From the NCBI RefSeq assembly GCF_000213175.1, contig NW_009799179.1, positions 7,177,981 through 7,241,980 on the forward strand: DNA of 64,000 nucleotides, given 5' to 3'. The notes beneath the pieces were generated by a model. That model did not search any database. It was given only the letters and a program-made list of their open reading frames with translations, and had not been told where the DNA came from. The stretch comes from Neurospora tetrasperma FGSC 2508 (taxonomy: Eukaryota; Ascomycota; Sordariomycetes; Sordariales; Sordariaceae). A program made the translations under genes and the position numbers. Positions 1 through 11,978 of the stretch are shown here, one piece after another; within the stretch, counting starts at the first letter, position 1, and each line of letters opens with the position of its first letter.

Positions 1-668
1 CCTGGGACTTTTATGAGAGTGACCCAATTGTGAAGCTAACAATATGGAGGACAGCGAACCACAAAAAACCAAATTCTCAGCGCGCAGTGTGACGGCGGGA
101 TGGAGATTATCAAAGTCGACAGAGAGCGAATGTTCGCTCCACGACAATGTTCTACGGCAGCCAGTCCAGTGGCGGCTGAGAAGTTATTGTAACAACAAGA
201 AGTCGTCGCGTTGCCTTTTTAATATCTCGTCTCACAGCACCACACAACTATGCACATCAAGGACTGGCACAACTACACCAACCCCCAAAAAATATTGAAT
301 GGACGACGTGTTGCACACAACTCCACGACAAAAGACCAAAGCATAGTATCCTTTCACTTCAGTCTTTCTTTTGAAGACCCGACGACTGAAATGGCTATTC
401 TTCTTCTGTTGCTGGTCTAGTCTGCATCTATCTATGTTTCCTGTTCCGTTTTGCCAGGGGATAAGAGAAGAAGTCAAAACGTCCCACCTTTATCAGCAAA
501 ACCCAAAGTACTGTTTCTCCTTTAGGCGTTCTTTAAAGGTAAAACATCGCGCGCGGCCTGCTTATCCGCTCATTTCAATATCTGCAGTTGCTGTGCTTCA
601 TTCATCAAAAAATATATCCCATGCGTTGCGTTCCATGTCACAAAGTTTGCAGCCGGAGAGCTTCAACA
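1..668. other. Intergenic, downstream of nuo-49
   Basis: I see no gene here. The open frames are short, mostly start at non-ATG codons and have no recognisable protein features. The right part must hold the 3' UTR of nuo-49, whose stop codon lies at 669-671 on the minus strand. Confidence 0.6.
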
Positions 669-2326
669 TTACCGATCGACCTCACCTGGAAGTAGGAATA
701 AAAGGGTTAACTACTAAACCACTTGAAATTTCAAAGAAGAGAGTTGAAACTTACCAAACACCAAATCCATTGTGCCGATAACGGCCACAGCATCAGCCAA
801 CATGTGGCCCCTCGACAAGTGGTCAAAGCCACCCAGATGAGCAAAGCCGGGAGCGCGGATGTGCACACGATACGGCCTCTCGGAACCATCACTGACGACA
901 TAGACGCCCATTTCGCCCTTAGGGGCCTCGATGGCCGAGTAGGTGTCACCGGGCGGGACGGCATAGCCCTTGGTGTACAGCAAGAAGTGGTGGATGAGGG
1001 CCTCCATGTTCTCCTTCATGGCGGAGCGGGGCGGCGGGGAGATCTTGTAGTCTTCGACACGGACGGGACCAGCGGGCATCTTGTTAAGGCACTGGTGGAT
1101 GATACGGAGTGACTGACGGAGCTCCTCCATGCGGCACAGGTACCGGTCGTAGCAGTCGCCGTTGATGCCAACGGGAACGTCGAACTCGACTTGGTCGTAG
1201 GCGTCGTACGGCTGGCTCTTACGGATGTCCCATGGCACGCCGGAACCGCGGAGCATGACGCCCGTGAAGGACAGGTTCAGGGCGTCGGCAGCAGAGACTA
1301 CGCCGATGCCGCGCAGGCGGTCTATCCAGATGCGGTTGTCCGTAAGCATCTCCTCGGTTTCGTCGATGCGGTCGCCAAACTGCGTGGCCCACATGTAAAT
1401 GTCATCGAGCAGGCCGAGAGGGATATCTTGGTGGACACCTCCGGGGCGGACGTAGGCAGCATGGAGACGGGCACCAGAGACTCGCTCGTAGAATTCCTAA
1501 GGTTTTTGACATATTAGATTAAGCTGCTGGGGTTGGGTGCTGCATGGTATTCCCAGATCCTTTCGCGTAGAGTTTCGCGCATTGATTTTCATATACCCAT
1601 CTAATAGAAACCGCCGATATCTAACGAAGAATACAAATCAACACTTACCATCAATTTCTCTCTTTCCTCAAAACCCCACAAGAAAGGCGTGAGAGCGCCG
1701 ACGTCCATGGCGTGAGACAGAACAGACATGAGATGGTTGAGAATACGGGTAATCTCAGCGAACATTGTACGAATCCACTTGGCACGCTCGGGGATCTCAA
1801 CGTTGAGCAGCTTCTCAACGGCCAGAGCGAAACATTGCTCGTTGGTCATCATGGAGACGTAGTCAAGACGGTCAAAGTAAGGGAGCGCCTGAAGGTAGGT
1901 CCTATACTCGCACAGCTTCTCGGTGCCGCGATGCAGCAGGCCAACGTGGGGGTCGGCACGGACAATCTCTTCACCCTTTAGCTCGAGAATCAGGCGCAAC
2001 ACACCGTGAGCGGCCGGATGCTGGGGACCGAAGTTGACCGTGTAGTGCCGCACCTTGCGGGCCAGGATATGATCCTGGGGAGGCGCTCTCGGGGCACCGT
2101 CTGCCTTCAAGGCCTCCAAGCCGTACAGATCGTCGTTGGGCGCAAAGTCGTCGCCGGTAGGGACCAGACGGGTTCCTTGGCCCTCGTAGCTGGGCTCGGC
2201 ATACCGTCTGAGAGCGGAGGCAGAAAAGGCGCGAGTCGAGTTGAGGTTGTTAGCGATGGGGGCGCTCTGGCGCATACAATGGCGCTTGGCATTGCGCCCA
2301 GCGAGTCGGAACAACGTCATCGCCAT
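669..2326 (-). CDS. nuo-49: NADH:ubiquinone oxidoreductase 49-kDa subunit (complex I), mitochondrial
   Basis: This is the nuclear-encoded core subunit of the peripheral arm of respiratory complex I (NuoD/Ndufs2 family), which helps form the ubiquinone-binding pocket in the mitochondrial matrix arm. The model has three exons, 2326-1649, 1496-755 and 685-669, with introns 1497-1648 and 686-754. The joins keep frame and give 478 residues, a normal length for the fungal precursor. Residues 1-42 are Arg/Ser/Ala-rich, without acidic residues before Glu44, and look like a mitochondrial presequence. The quinone-site motif QHPAAHG lies at 102-108 and FDRLDYVS at 151-158; His107 and Tyr156 are 49 residues apart, as are the known quinone-binding His and Tyr of the bovine subunit. 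The last exon encodes only the C-terminal GEVDR. The gene is divergent from the AC40 gene, 1.2 kb away. Identification is firm; splice sites are inferred. Confidence 0.97.
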
Positions 2327-3554
2327 TGTTGTTTGTGGGACTGCCGCTTGCTTTTGGTTGCTCAGAAGGTCAGGGAGCGGGGATGGATAGATTCGCAGGA
2401 TTGACAGCGACGAAGGACAAAGAGGAGGAGGTTCGCCGCTGGATGTGGCCTCTTCTCCGGCGGTTCAATGGCTCGCAGTGAGCTTGCGATGCTAGTGATA
2501 GCAGTAATAAGGTGGTGGTGGAGATGCTTCAGTTGACGTCCAGTCGACTTTCCCAGACCACGGCCGCGGCAACGCCCCAGCTTCGAACTCCTCAAATCGT
2601 TGCCGTCAGTTGGTCAGTGAAATTCAACCCAATCAAAAGCCATCAGTTGAGCAGTCAGAGACCAAGCTTCTTCTGGTACAACGTTCCCCCCACGGCGGGC
2701 AAGCTCCCGTCTCGACTGTTGCCGGCCGAGGCATTTATCCGGCAGCCGTGCCGCCAAGCGGTCCCATGGAGGGCAGCCGCGCTATATGTCATCTGATTGG
2801 CTGGTCGTAGAAGCCTCGGTCCTTCGCTAGGCAGCCTCGAGGCAGTGTAAGTTGGAATTTGGGCATTTTAGGGAGAGGTTTTCGCAGAAAGGAAGAGGAG
2901 GATGGAAGAGCATGTCCACACTTATAACTTTATGACCACAGAGATTCCAAGATGTGCTGGAGTTAAGAGTGGAGTTAGTCAACATGTCACTTACTCGCGA
3001 CAAACCTCGATGTGGACATGGAATTCGAAGCCCTGATGTCTTTCCCTCGCCAGAGCTACAAGTTTGTGGATTTGGAACTGATACCCTCGACATGCAGATA
3101 TATCTAGTCGAAGTGTCTTCCATCATACCCGCGCAACCCTTTGTAATTGGAGATCCGGCGTTCTCTCTTCGCCTCAGGTTTCGTCGATGGTCGAAGTCGA
3201 CGGTAACCTGACAGAGGTTATGGCCCGCCATGTACCCTGTTGGCCTTGTCCCAGTCATTGCGGTCCTGTCCACAATTGTCTCCGCCGAGGCCCATGAGCA
3301 TCAAGTTGAGCCAGGCAGTCCCTGAACCTCTCCGCCACTGCCTGCAACGCGATAAGATCTCAGCCAACCAATCAGCCGCGCTCCTGCAAAGGCGGTCAAA
3401 AAGTTCCCGTTCGTGGGAAAAATTCTGCCGCTCCATCGCCCGTCGCACAGCGCAGAGCTCTCTTTCCCAAGATTTTGCCCGGCGTGCCGACCTGCGTGTG
3501 AAAGCGAGAGGGTAACCCCGCCAACCTAGAGCATTATTTACACATATCGTCGCA
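2327..3554. promoter_or_regulatory. Divergent promoter region, nuo-49 / AC40
   Basis: These 1.2 kb separate the divergent starts of nuo-49 and the AC40 gene and must hold both promoters. I found no conserved coding sequence; the open frames inside have no family features. No specific factor-binding site can be assigned by eye. Confidence 0.6.
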
Positions 3555-4780
3555 ATGGGATCCTCAAAGAAGCAGACCGCCGTGCCCGTCAGGACAAAGG
3601 TCCCGAGCCCAGAAGAGGTTGAGAAGCGTAACGTACGTTAATCACCGGCTTGCCGCCTATCGTCATCAGTCGAGGCTGCGCAGCGCATGCAACGAGAAAC
3701 TGATGGCATTTTCTTCTGCAGACTGTCCATATCAACGCGGAAACTGTCACCAATGTCACATCCACCGACTTTCCCGGCTTCTACCCCGGCGAGGACCATT
3801 CCTGGGATATCGAAAAGTTCCGCGAAAGTGTCCGCGTAGAGTTCCACCAGAACGACCCTTACGAGGCTCAATTTTCACTCATTGGCGTCGACGCCTCTAT
3901 CGCCAATGCCTTCCGCCGTATCATGATTGCCGACATCCCCACGCTGGCCATCGAGGACATTTTCATGTGGAACAACACCTCTGTGATCCAGGACGAAGTT
4001 CTTGGCCACCGCCTGGGCCTGATCCCGTTCACCGGCGGCAAGGAAGGCCTCCACAACTTCCTCAAGTGGTACAAGAAGGGCGAGACCCCGTGCGACTACA
4101 ACACGGTCGAGCTCGAGCTCAAGGTCAAGTGCGAGAATAACGAGAACGCGCCGGCGGACAGCAAGGACCCCAAGGAGCTCTACCACAACGCCCATGTTTA
4201 CGCCAAGGACATCAAGTTCGTGCCCAAGGGCCGGCAAGCCAAGTACTTCTCGGGCGAGAACGCCATCCGGCCCACGAACCCCGACATCCTCGTCGCCAAG
4301 ATGCGGCCGGGACAGGAGATCGATCTGACGATGCACATGCACAAGGGCGTTGGGTCCGATCACGCCAAGTTCTCCCCCGTCGCCACAGCCTCGTACCGCC
4401 TCATGCCGACCATCACCATTCTCGAGCCGATCCTGGGCCGCGACGCCGAGAAATTCCAGAAGTGCTTCCCCGAGGGCGTCATCGGGCTGGAGAAGGTCAC
4501 CAAGGAGGAGGCGAAGAAGAAGGGTAGCGGATATGAGGGCCATGAGGGCGAGCTCAAGGCCGTGGTCCTGGACGCCATGCGTGACACCGTCAGCAGAGAG
4601 TGCTTGCGCCATGACGAGTTCAAGGACAAGGTCAAGCTGGGCCGAAGGAGGGATCACTTCATTTACCTGGTGGAGAGCACGGGGCAGTGGGAAAGCGACG
4701 CCATCTTCCTCGAATCGATCGCCCACCTCAAGGAGAAGGCGAAGAGGTTCGAGAAGCAGGTGGTGAACATGGTACAGTAA
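3555..4780 (+). CDS. rpc40: DNA-directed RNA polymerases I and III subunit AC40 (RPAC1)
   Basis: This is the shared 40-kDa subunit of RNA polymerases I and III, the homologue of bacterial alpha and of Rpb3; it pairs with AC19 to start polymerase assembly in the nucleus. There are two exons, 3555-3632 and 3722-4780, with an intron 3633-3721 (donor GTACGT, acceptor CTGCAG), giving 378 residues. The ATG follows the sequence tcgtcgca, and the first exon encodes a short Lys/Pro/Val-rich tail. The alpha-like dimerisation motif is seen as NAFRRIMIADIPTLAIED near residues 88-105, followed by HRLGLIPF. A later Lys/Glu-rich segment (EKVTKEEAKKKG) is typical of eukaryotic AC40. The C-terminus (FIYLVESTGQW...) matches the second part of the dimerisation domain. 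Identification is firm, and the intron is the only one needed. Confidence 0.96.
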
Positions 4781-5351
4781 ACATTGCACCAGGGGCAGGG
4801 GGATTCAAGACAGCACGAAGAAGAGGTGAGGTTATTTCTATGTATGGTGGTTGAGACAGAATTTGAGCGATCATCATGTGGAATCACACAGGGAAAGAGG
4901 AAAAATCACACGGATCAGGTCGTGAGGATACCCATCTCTCTTGTAACCATACAAAAGAACATTGGAACGGCGTCATGGAGGCTAGGGATTGGTGGCCAGC
5001 TTTAGTTTAATGGTTTCTGCTTGTTAATTATCATAGACATGTCGGTGCACAGGAGTCATAAACCACACTGTCTTGCACAAACACAATACCCCTCGTTTGA
5101 CATGACGTCTTTTGGCTACGTACTGCGTAGCATGTTGCTGAAGCACACTGTTAATCATATCTTGTATTGACATCTACTCAATTGAATAGGGTGCTAACTC
5201 ATCGCTATAGCCATCTTGCGGGTCATTCCCCGCTGCGTGTTGTGCAACGCTCCCGCTTGTAGGTAATTCACAAATCCAGCCTCTAAATAGCATAAACAAA
5301 GTCCAGGCAAACCAGGCCAGGTTATCATGATACGTTCATGTCTGGGGACCA
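4781..5351. other. Intergenic between convergent AC40 and UBA3 genes
   Basis: The two neighbouring genes converge here, so the stretch should contain two 3' UTRs and polyadenylation sites. I see no gene or repeat. Confidence 0.6.
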
Positions 5352-6956
5352 TCATGCAAACTTGAGGCTGAAGTTAAACACCACGCCTACAAACGCTGGA
5401 TCAGTAACGGCGAGCTCAGTACCTTCCGTCAGCCCAAGCTGCTCAAGTGTCTTCTCCAAGTTTGGCCGCGTCTGCTCCTCCAAGTTCGGGGGCAACTGCA
5501 TGTACAGCGTCTTGCCCTCAGCCCGCACCGACGGCTTCTTCAGTTGCGCCTCAGGAAGGGTAGCGAACGACTCTATGAGCTCTTCGAGCGTCCACTTGGG
5601 GTTGACCTTGAGCACCCTTGCCGTCATGCCGCACACGGGGCAGTCCTCCTTTTGCTCGTGCTTAAACGTATACGTGTAGATGCTGTCGTTACCGGAATAC
5701 ATCATATAGTTAGGCTCGCCTTCGCCGGGGGTGCCCAAAAAGGGTGCACAGCTGGATGCGATCTTGAGTGCCTCGTTGCAGCAGGCCGCGGCGATGACCG
5801 AGTTCGTGGCCGCGATGGCCGGGATGATGTTCTTCACCACGCCTTGCGTCAGAGAGTAAGTGATGCCCGATATGTTGAACTCCTTTGCTCGCTCGAGGGC
5901 TTTCTGATAGAGCCAGGTGATGTGCTCCGGGTCGTCCTTGTCGAGCTGCGGGAACGGCTTCTCCTTGTCCCAAGCGATGACGTGCGCCCATTCGATGCAG
6001 TGTTCCGGCTGGCGGGGGATGCTGGCAAGTGTGCAAAGAGGAACGGCGGCTCGGGGAGCGTGCATGTCCAGCTGGCACTCGATACAAGAGCCCATGGTCG
6101 GTAGGATAACGCGGGCTTGGCCCTTGAAGCCCTCGGTGCCGCCGTCGATGAGGGGTTTCATGCTATCAGGGTTTTCACAATTCGCCATGTTGACCAAGGT
6201 GGCGTTGATCCATCGGCGTGCCTCGATGCTGTCCAGTCCGCAGACTACAATCTGGAACTGCTGGTAGAAGTCTTCATCGAAGTCCTGTATCTTGCAGTTA
6301 TATGGCGTGATCTTAACGCCTTTAACTCTTCTCTCAACGAACTTGGCAGCTACTTCGGCTTTGAATTTCCCTACGTCCGCATGACGGAAGAGAAACTGGC
6401 GGTTAAGGTTGGAGATGTCGATCGTATCTAGGCTTCCAGGTCAGCTATCATTGACATGGCGATATATCTATAGAGGACAACCGACCCATGTCGATGACGG
6501 AAATGTCCTTGAACCCGGAAAGGGCGAGGTTCTTAAGGATCTCACAACCCAGTCCTCCAGCTCCGCTACCTTGCCGTTAGTTCTCATAACTATGACCCGT
6601 CAAATCATTAAGCTGAGACTAACATGACTCTGGAAAAGGTATCAGCTTCTGCTTGAATAGGTTGATATACGCATACACTTGGTGTACTGCCAGTTGAAAG
6701 GATGACTTGCAAGATCTTGATTTTGTTCATGTTCTCTACTACCGTTGAGCCATCAAACTCTTCCGGATCCACGAATGCGCCTGGCCGTGTTCGGACATTG
6801 TTGAGATACTTCCTATGGTAAAGGTGGCGGGTTAGCTGCTGGGACTCATGCCCTGAAGATATGAAATCCAGGGGGTGTTCTTGAGTTACGATCGAGAGCG
6901 CGTAACACCTACCATCTTTTGGCTTCGGAGTCTGGGAGTACTTCTGGACTTGACAT
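5352..6956 (-). CDS. uba3: NEDD8-activating enzyme E1 catalytic subunit (UBA3)
   Basis: UBA3 is the catalytic half of the E1 that adenylates NEDD8 and carries it as a thioester before passing it to Ubc12 for cullin neddylation. My model has five exons: 6956-6913, 6812-6711, 6629-6624, 6565-6486 and 6427-5352, giving 435 residues. The ATP-binding motif [10 protein letters not shown] falls at 50-59, the [15 protein letters not shown] motif follows the fourth intron, the catalytic cysteine is Cys209 (VPLCTLAS), and the zinc pairs are CIEC (192/195) and CPVC (340/343). The C-terminal ubiquitin-fold domain ends at [11 protein letters not shown]. Restoring the conserved VIGAGG motif needs an intron with a GC donor (GCAAGT, 6710-6705) and a 6-nt exon; see findings. 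The other introns are GT-AG, 58-100 bp. Family assignment is firm; the microexon is inferred from frame and motif. Confidence 0.95.
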
Positions 6957-7582
6957 GACTAGTTTATGGCTACAAGGGGAGACTTCGCTGGTGAAATAAT
7001 AAAAGGGGAGGCCGGCGGGTAGGATGAGAAATGCTAGTGATGATATTTGCTGATTAGTCGCGGCTCACAACGAAATTGTTGCAGGTTGAATGTACAATAC
7101 GAGGGGTGAGTTGACGGGACAACAAACAAACGGAACTGGAGGAGGGAAGCTTCCATAGTTCCACTTGCGGGCGGGCCCGGACTTCAGGTTCGGAGATGGT
7201 GAGTGGATAGCTCCTGCCGCCCTGTTAAAGGAGACCCTGTAGGTTACCAACAGCGGCAACGGAGAGTGCCCGAAAGTGCAGTTCAGGGCCCCTACAGGGA
7301 AGGGACGACTACCTGCACAACGGATCAGTTAGCACTTAGCGGCCCACTTAGCAGCAACACCGACGCCATCATCCCCTCCTGTTGCTTTCCGTTTGACGCA
7401 GGTAACTACAGTGAAATGTCGTCGATACGAAACGGAATTTCCACTTTCCTTCCAATTCCGTCCTCTTTCGATCGGTCAAACGATAGAGGTAGGTAACGTT
7501 CCGGGGTTTGAATATCACTTCAAGCTCAGCCTGTGTATTCCAAAGTACTTATCACCAACTGACATCATTACAGATATCTGAG
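6957..7582. promoter_or_regulatory. Divergent promoter region, UBA3 / Tel2
   Basis: This is the shared upstream region of two divergent genes. A possible 5'-UTR intron of the Tel2 gene is suggested by gaggtaggtaacg near 7484-7497 and a ttacag acceptor at about 7567-7572, just before the ATG at 7583. The 5'-UTR intron is a guess. Confidence 0.4.
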
Positions 7583-10500
7583 ATGAACGGCCTCTTGACG
7601 CCCATCAGCACCTCCCGCCTGAGTGCGAACCCCAACGAACCTCTGCTCCAGGAAGTTGGCCTCAAAAAGGAAACAGTAAAGCCGAACCAATCTCCTGGTC
7701 AGAGGTCCTTGAACTCGCCCGAGGAAGCCCTCGAGGTTTTACGACATGAACCTAACTACGACCAGCTCGTCGCTACTTTGCGATTCCTCAGCCATGAGGA
7801 TTTAGCCGGGTCCACATTCAGCATCAAGGAACCAAGTCCTATGACCGCAAAGCTAGTTCAGGTGCTGGTGTCAGAAATCGTCCCGAACTATTGGACTTTG
7901 CTAAACGAAGACTCCCATGAAACCAAGTCTTCGGCCTTGGGACTCTTGCTAGCTTGTCTTCGCAGTCTGACAGGGGTCAATGCCATTATTGTGCGTCTGA
8001 GGGCATGGTTACAAGAAGCAAAATCCGGCGATGGCAAGTCCAAGCGACCGGACATCGCAATCAATCTGGCAGTCCTTCTCAACCTGGTATGCCTGTTACT
8101 AAAAGGCAATGATTCCATACGTGGCATTTGGAAGTCAGCTACAAGAACACTGAACGGGAACCTCAACACCAGAATGCTCTCGCAAGAATTGCTTTCGACC
8201 TTTGGCAGTGGTCGGATCATTTCACTGACCGCAGAGGCTATTGAACATGCAAAGGGGCACAAGGCGGAAATCGACGTTAACAACATCTGGCTAGCAAATG
8301 GGCCAGAATATACCAAGTGGTTGAGCCAAAATATCGTCAAGTGGCAACTAACCTCGCCGACATCAGATGAGACGAAGCTTTGTTCCGAGTTGTTTTTGAA
8401 GGCTCTACGACTAGGGCACTCGGGTAAGACATTCGCCAATAGCTCTGGCTTCTCAAACCATGACTGACTTGGAGGCAGATACGGCCATGAAATGTGTCCT
8501 TACCAGGTTGCTAATTGCTCAAGGGGCTGACAATGAGCGCTTTGGGCTCCTGCTGGGCAATGTTCCTCGAAGCGAGCAGCGTAAAGTTCTCTTTTCGGTG
8601 CTGAAGACCTTCGCCGAGGACTATCTTAATCGGCTAGGCACGAGTGATACCGAAGGCAGCAATAAAATGATATCCGCAGTGGCCGGTGCAATCAGCGCAA
8701 TTACAAAGAATGATCCGGAGAGAATAGCCTACCTCGTTGAGTGGCTAACAGGTTCGTCTGGCGCTGGACTTGGCGACTCTATTGGTATCCGACGAGCGGT
8801 GGTGGCAGTCGTCTCTCAGGATAGAGACTCAATCGTCAGTGTGCTTGAGAAAAGTATTGCCCAGATTGGAGATCAGCTATACATCAAGCACTCTCCTATA
8901 GTGCAACAAGAAGGTTGGCTCTAGCTTGAAAATGGTGTTTTCTTCCTCTTCTTGAGCGTAACTAACGGTTTCAAAGTGCATGCGCAGGTGCTGCTCCTGA
9001 GCGCTGGATACGTCCACAAGGTCTCGCCCTTGAAACTCACACTGCTAATGAGATCAAGCCCATGGCTAAATGCCATCTCCAACAGGCTATCGTCATCAAA
9101 TCAGAGGGCTCGTTTTCTGGGCATGGTTATTGGCGAAGGGCTTTCCAGTCTCGTTGATAAGGGTGATAAACGCCTGAACTTCCAAGTCGAAGAAATGGAG
9201 GTGCCAGATGGAAAGTGGTACAAGAGTCTTGTTTTGATACAGGACACACTTGGCTCATGGGATCCGCTACTCAATCCTCAAGAGCTTACACAAAAAAGGA
9301 CGAGCTCCAAGAGACCTTCCCACAAGCCAGCACCAACACAGCCTCGGACCCAAGGTTTTATCATCGAAGAACTGAGCGATGAGAGCCTTAGCGAGCAGGA
9401 TGATGTTGTTGGGTATAGGAAGCCCGACTCAGATGCCGAAGACTCGGATGACGATCCAGAATTGGTCAGGAGAGACAAGGCAAAGGCACCAGTTTATATT
9501 AGAGATCTCATCAGGTATCTCCGCGACACCGATGATTATGATCGCCAGAAGCTTGCACTCGTTACCGCCCCAACGCTCATCCGACGAAAGGCGAATTATG
9601 GCACAGAGGTTACTGATCACGCCGAGGAACTCGCATCTTTACTCGTCGGTCTCCAGGATAAGTTTGAGATGGACAAATTTAACGACTTGCGACTGCAAGC
9701 AATGATTGCCATCGTCGTTACGCAGCCCCAGCTCATGGGCCCGTGGTTCGCGAAGACCTTCTTTGACGGTGACTACTCGGTGTCTCAGAGATCTTTGATC
9801 CTCACCGTCTTGGGTCTCAGTGCCCATGAACTTGCCGGGTTCGAAACATCCGAGTACGCAGCAGCTGCATCTTTCCCTTCTAAAAGCCTCCCAGAGAAGA
9901 TAGAGAGGCTATTCATCAGCCAAGGCCCTTCAAATGCCTACCAAAGCTCCTCCTCATCATTGAAGCCTCTGCCTCACAACGCGCTCGAAAGCGTAGCAAC
10001 ATCCATCACGTCGAGCTTCCTTGCGCCCCTTTCAGCAGCCGCTGCCGACTCAGCCACCGGGCCCGATGTGCTGAAGCTCTCTACCTTCAAGTCCCGTCTT
10101 CCCGACCATGACGACAGCAATAACGCAGCAACATCAGAAGAACAACACATCAGTAACCCCAAAATCAAAATCAAGTCCCGCACCAAGCCGCGCATCCGCG
10201 CCATTCCCAACACCACTGCTCACATCATCTCCACGTCCTTCTTCAACCCTCTCACGGCCCGCTTCCAAGCAGCGCTACATTCATCAGTGTCCCGGATCCG
10301 CAGCATCCTGTTCCAGCCGTTCCTACTAGCCCTCTATCTCAAGACCCTCGCCCTCTTGCTCCACGCCGCGGGGCCGAGTACCCTCGCTCTTCCACAGATG
10401 ACAGGAGAGCTGTGGCGGCTGCTGCTAAGCACGAGCGTGCGCGCACAAGCTGTGGGAGACGTCGGCATCACGCAGGCGATCTTGTTTGGCTTGTTGACAC

Positions 10501-10727
10501 TGCTGGATGTGAATGAGGACCGGATGAGGGATGTTTGTCAGGAGTTGGGGAGGGAGGTGGTGGAGACGGAGGGATGGGTTGCGGGTGTGTTTGAAGGGCT
10601 GAGAGGTGGTGATGAGGGCGGGGAGGAGGAAAGGACGAAGATGTTGGCTGCGGGGGTTCTGGTGAGGTTGAGGGAAGGGGTGGAGAAGTATAGATTGATG
10701 ATGGTAGGGGATTTGATTGGGTTATGA
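7583..10727 (+). CDS. tel2: Telomere length regulation protein Tel2 (TELO2 family)
   Basis: Tel2 is the HEAT-repeat core of the TTT (Tel2-Tti1-Tti2) co-chaperone that matures PIKK kinases such as Tel1/ATM, Mec1/ATR and TOR. There are three exons, 7583-8423, 8479-8913 and 8977-10727, with 55- and 63-bp introns that carry CTGAC and CTAAC branch sites; the product is 1008 residues. I chose the ATG at 7583 because the open frame upstream lacks another ATG. The protein is alpha-helical, and an acidic Ser-rich linker (DESLSEQDD...DAEDSDDD) precedes the Telomere_reg-2 domain at about residues 598-710 (VYIRDLIRYLRD through LGLSAHELAG). A disordered Ser/Lys/Arg stretch then precedes a final helical block. 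The conserved domain makes the family clear; the N-terminal half is divergent, as usual for Tel2. Confidence 0.92.
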
Positions 10728-11534
10728 AGGATGGGCTTTTATTTGTTGGGCGGCTTGAGAGGCCTAAGAAAAGGGCGGAGAGGATGGAGGATTCGAGAGG
10801 TGTGGTGGTCTAGGTGGATATAAGACTGTCTTACAATAGAAATTGAAGGGCTGTGTTGTTTGTTACCCCTACGGATTTCCTGCGACCCTGCAGTCGAAGC
10901 CTTCATAACCTCGATCGATCAACTCTACGGGAGTGTAATCCTGCAACCAAGGTAAAATGAATAGATAAAAGGAATTCAGATGCTCTGGCGACGGGAGGAT
11001 CGATGCTTCCATAACAAGATGAGCAGCAGTGAATATGCGCAAAAAGATTGTACCTCTATGGAAGGACTGAGCCAGGATTCAAACTGGAAACTTCACCTCA
11101 TCGGGACCCTGGGCCACTTAGCAAGATGCAATCAAGCAGGACCACCATCTAACATCACTCAACCACTGAGCCAGGGGCACTGTCTGAAAGTATTCAGCAA
11201 GTACATAATGAATTGTCTTATTTCACGTAAAACACTTCCCTTACGGGTGACGATTGGGGTGATCAGGTGACTTATGGATCTACTATGCAGTACTGACGCC
11301 AACCGGCTTGGCGTGCGGGTATTGGGGCATGTACCCATGCAGCGCTAAAATGGCCCGGTAGCACCGGACGGTCGGCTGTGGAAGGTTTCAAAGCAACATT
11401 GACAAATCAATTGGTACGTACCATTCATCGAAATATTCTGAGGGACGTCGGTTGTTGTTGAAATCCTGCACAACAACAGCTCGCTCCTTGTTCTTTTGCT
11501 TGTTTCCATTCAACATAACATACTATCATTCACC
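10728..11534. other. Intergenic between Tel2 and Cox17 genes
   Basis: There is no gene. A tRNA-like pair of Pol III boxes at 11066-11175 on the minus strand is listed separately. The right end is the Cox17 promoter, with a pyrimidine-rich leader (cttgttcttttgcttgtttcc) before the start. Confidence 0.5.
11066..11175 (-). other. tRNA-like A-box/B-box pair bounded by an 11-bp direct repeat
   Basis: On the minus strand TGGCTCAGTGGTTGAG (11173-11158) fits the Pol III A-box consensus, and CCAGTTTGAATCCTGG (11087-11072) resembles a B box in a T-arm hairpin. The same 11 bases, ACTGAGCCAGG on the plus strand, occur at 11066-11076 and 11165-11175. The acceptor-stem halves do not pair and the T stem is one base off, so this is not a working tRNA. 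It could be a tRNA-derived SINE head, a decayed tRNA, or chance. Confidence 0.3.
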
Positions 11535-11978
11535 ATGGCCTCCCAAAGCTTTTCCCTTACCGCCCTTCGTAAGTACCTTTGCATAACCAACAGACTGTTT
11601 CGGCATAAAGCGCTCTCGCTGTCCGCGGTGACTAACCATCAATGCGCTTATTTACTACAGCTTCCGGCGGCACCCTTGCCGCCGCTCCGGCGCAAATTGC
11701 GACTCCTTCCAGTGATGCTCCCGCGAAGCCCAAGGTGCGCCTCCGACCCCCGATGAACCAGCTAGCTCACCGAAAGCTGTACGCAAACGACAATACTGAG
11801 AAACAAAAACTAAACAAAAACAAATACAAAAAAACAGCCCTGCTGCGTGTGCAAGGAAGAGAAGGCCAAGCGCGATGATTGCATGCTTTTCTCCAAGTCC
11901 GATGACCCCCAGAAGGACTGCGTGTCGACGATAGACCAGTACCGCGCCTGCATGGCTGGTTTCGGCTTCAAGGTCTAA
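11535..11978 (+). CDS. cox17: Cytochrome c oxidase copper chaperone Cox17
   Basis: Cox17 carries Cu(I) in the mitochondrial intermembrane space and hands it to Sco1 and Cox11 for the CuA and CuB sites of complex IV. The gene is split into three exons, 11535-11568, 11661-11734 and 11838-11978, giving 82 residues. The joins recreate the full signature: PCCVC at 37-41, then a coiled-coil-helix-coiled-coil-helix fold with twin CX9C motifs, Cys41-Cys51 and Cys64-Cys74; the C-terminus GFGFKV matches the family GFKI/V ending. The N-terminal 34 residues are Ala/Pro/Ser-rich and flexible. There is no cleavable presequence, as expected for MIA40-pathway import. The second intron has a weaker donor (GTGCGC) and an A-rich 3' part. 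Identification is firm. Confidence 0.96.

Noticed and set aside
11066-11175. Functional tRNA gene on the minus strand
   Set aside because: The acceptor arms do not pair, the T stem is out of register by one base and the box spacing is too large, so it is listed only as tRNA-like.
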